In this document: positions 6,782-7,694 of the stretch, piece by piece
Position numbering within the stretch: position 1 is the stretch's first letter
How the letters are laid out: every line of letters starts with the position of its first letter
DNA from: Methylotenera sp.
GTDB lineage: Bacteria > Pseudomonadota > Gammaproteobacteria > Burkholderiales > Methylophilaceae
Reading direction: 5' to 3'
Assembly: GCA_027310735.1 (NCBI GenBank)
Contig: DAIDAH010000131.1
Span: forward strand, 1-7,694
Length of the DNA: 7,694 bases
Program-made: the position numbers and the translations under genes
Notes under the pieces: generated by a model
The model's input: the letters and a program-made list of their open reading frames with translations, nothing else
What the model was told of the DNA's origin: nothing
Databases searched by the model: none

Positions 6782-6786
6782 TTTGT

Positions 6787-7694
6787 ATGATAGTAAGGCA
6801 AGAATCGTTAACGGCTAAAATGACATTAAAAGACCTGCCGCCGAACTCGCCCCTTCCTACATCCAGTCTAGTGCTGGTATTTGGTTCTGTAAAACGCTTT
6901 AGTGAAGCTAAGTTACAATCTATATTAAAAATGCGTTACCCCACTGCACAAATCATCGGATGCTCAACTTCTGGCGAAATTAATGCTACAGGCGTATTTG
7001 ATGACAGCTTGCAAATTACTGCGATTCAATGGGAAAAAACTGTGCAGCGTATCACGCATACGAAAATGACCAGTATGCAGAACTCGTTTGAAACTGCGGC
7101 AGGATTAGCGCAACAATTAAAATCGGATAGCTTGAAAGCTGTACTGGTTTACTCTGATGGATTACACGTGAATGGTTCAGAGTTGCTAGATGGTTTCAAA
7201 AGCGTGTTGGGTGAAACTCCGGTAATGGGCGGCATGGCTGGCGATGGATTTGGCTTTACTAAAACCGTGCAACTTTTTAACGAAACTATTTCAGACGGCT
7301 TGGTCATCGCAGTAGGTTTATATGGCAACAATCTAATAGCCGCCACAGGTGTTGGTCGAGGCTGGAAACCCTACGGCCCCCCACGTAAAGTAACTAAGTC
7401 AGAAAAGAACATGGTATTAGAACTAGACGGGAAACCAGCACTTTCACTCTATCGCTTATATATCGGCGAGCATTCAGCCAAAGGTCTTCCCGGTAGTGGC
7501 TTGAAATTTCCATTTGCCATTATTGAAGAAGGTAAGCGTGATATTGAAAAAATTCGTACATTGCTTGCTATTGACACCACTAACAACAGCTTAACCTTTG
7601 CTGGTAATGTCAATGAAGGCGAAACAGTGCGCTTCTGTCAGGCAACTCATTACCGCTTGTTCGAAGGCGCTTGTGATGCCGCACACTTAGTTGC
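6787..7694 (+). CDS. FIST-domain sensory protein (partial, 3' end outside)
   Basis: The reading frame is open from ATG 6787 to the right edge: 302 complete codons plus two bases. The FIST N-terminal domain covers about 25-180, with LVLVFGSVKRFSE, the hallmark IIGCSTSGEI (56-65), VLVYSDGLHVNGSELLDGF (119-137) and the Gly-rich PVMGGMAGDGFGF (145-157). The FIST C-terminal domain begins at about 205 with LELDGKPALSLYRLYIG, then FPFAIIEE and LTFAGNVNEGETVRF. FIST domains are predicted ligand sensors (small molecules, perhaps amino acids) found alone or fused to histidine kinases, chemoreceptors or cyclic di-GMP enzymes; the part that would tell which lies beyond the window. No signal peptide or membrane helix is seen, so the visible part is probably cytoplasmic. 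It is divergent from pilG and shares its control region, which suggests, but does not prove, a link to the pilus chemosensory pathway. Confidence 0.9.
   Translation, partial: MIVRQESLTAKMTLKDLPPNSPLPTSSLVLVFGSVKRFSEAKLQSILKMRYPTAQIIGCSTSGEINATGVFDDSLQITAIQWEKTVQRITHTKMTSMQNSFETAAGLAQQLKSDSLKAVLVYSDGLHVNGSELLDGFKSVLGETPVMGGMAGDGFGFTKTVQLFNETISDGLVIAVGLYGNNLIAATGVGRGWKPYGPPRKVTKSEKNMVLELDGKPALSLYRLYIGEHSAKGLPGSGLKFPFAIIEEGKRDIEKIRTLLAIDTTNNSLTFAGNVNEGETVRFCQATHYRLFEGACDAAHLV

Noticed and set aside
6751..6786. Cyclic di-GMP (GEMM) riboswitch in the FIST leader
   Set aside because: The leader is too short and lacks the conserved GEMM core sequences; only a small hairpin is present.
7149..7346. 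Minus-strand 65-codon frame opposite the FIST gene
   Set aside because: Lies antisense to the FIST_N Gly-rich core; no ribosome site or family match.

Overview
The window holds most of a twitching-motility chemosensory (Pil-Chp type) gene cluster on the minus strand, plus the first two thirds or more of a divergently transcribed FIST-domain sensor gene on the plus strand. All six genes have intact reading frames. Two are cut by the window edges: the ChpA/PilL histidine kinase at the left and the FIST gene at the right. No tRNA, rRNA, insertion sequence, CRISPR array or convincing terminator was seen.

The protein types and gene order (pilG-pilH-pilI-pilJ-chpA) point to a Gram-negative proteobacterium with type IV pili. 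The sequence looks AT-rich by eye (GC not counted). The PilJ and PilG sequences look betaproteobacterial to me, and a Methylophilaceae-like methylotroph (Methylotenera type) is my best guess. That guess rests on memory of homologues, not on a search.

Layout, in the direction of transcription of the minus strand. A divergent promoter region (about 6546-6786) feeds pilG leftward and the FIST gene rightward. pilG, pilH and pilI are packed with only 2 nt between stop and start. A 90-nt spacer leads to pilJ, and a 97-nt spacer leads to chpA, which runs off the left edge after 1,078 codons. There is no pilK (CheR-like methyltransferase) between pilJ and chpA, unlike the Pseudomonas aeruginosa cluster.

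How the parts should work together, by family knowledge: PilJ is a membrane receptor, PilI (CheW-like) couples it to the kinase ChpA, and phosphate passes through ChpA's histidine phosphotransfer (Hpt) domains to the CheY-like regulators PilG and PilH. These control pilus extension, retraction and often cAMP or twitching. FIST domains are ligand-sensing modules, so the divergent gene may supply a further sensory input; that link is inferred from position only.

I do not see a clearly undescribed system here. The points most worth checking are: a PilJ periplasmic region that does not look like the canonical PilJ sensor, an N-terminal ChpA domain whose phospho-acceptor position is Tyr rather than His, a non-standard third Hpt-like motif, and the FIST gene sharing the control region with the cluster.
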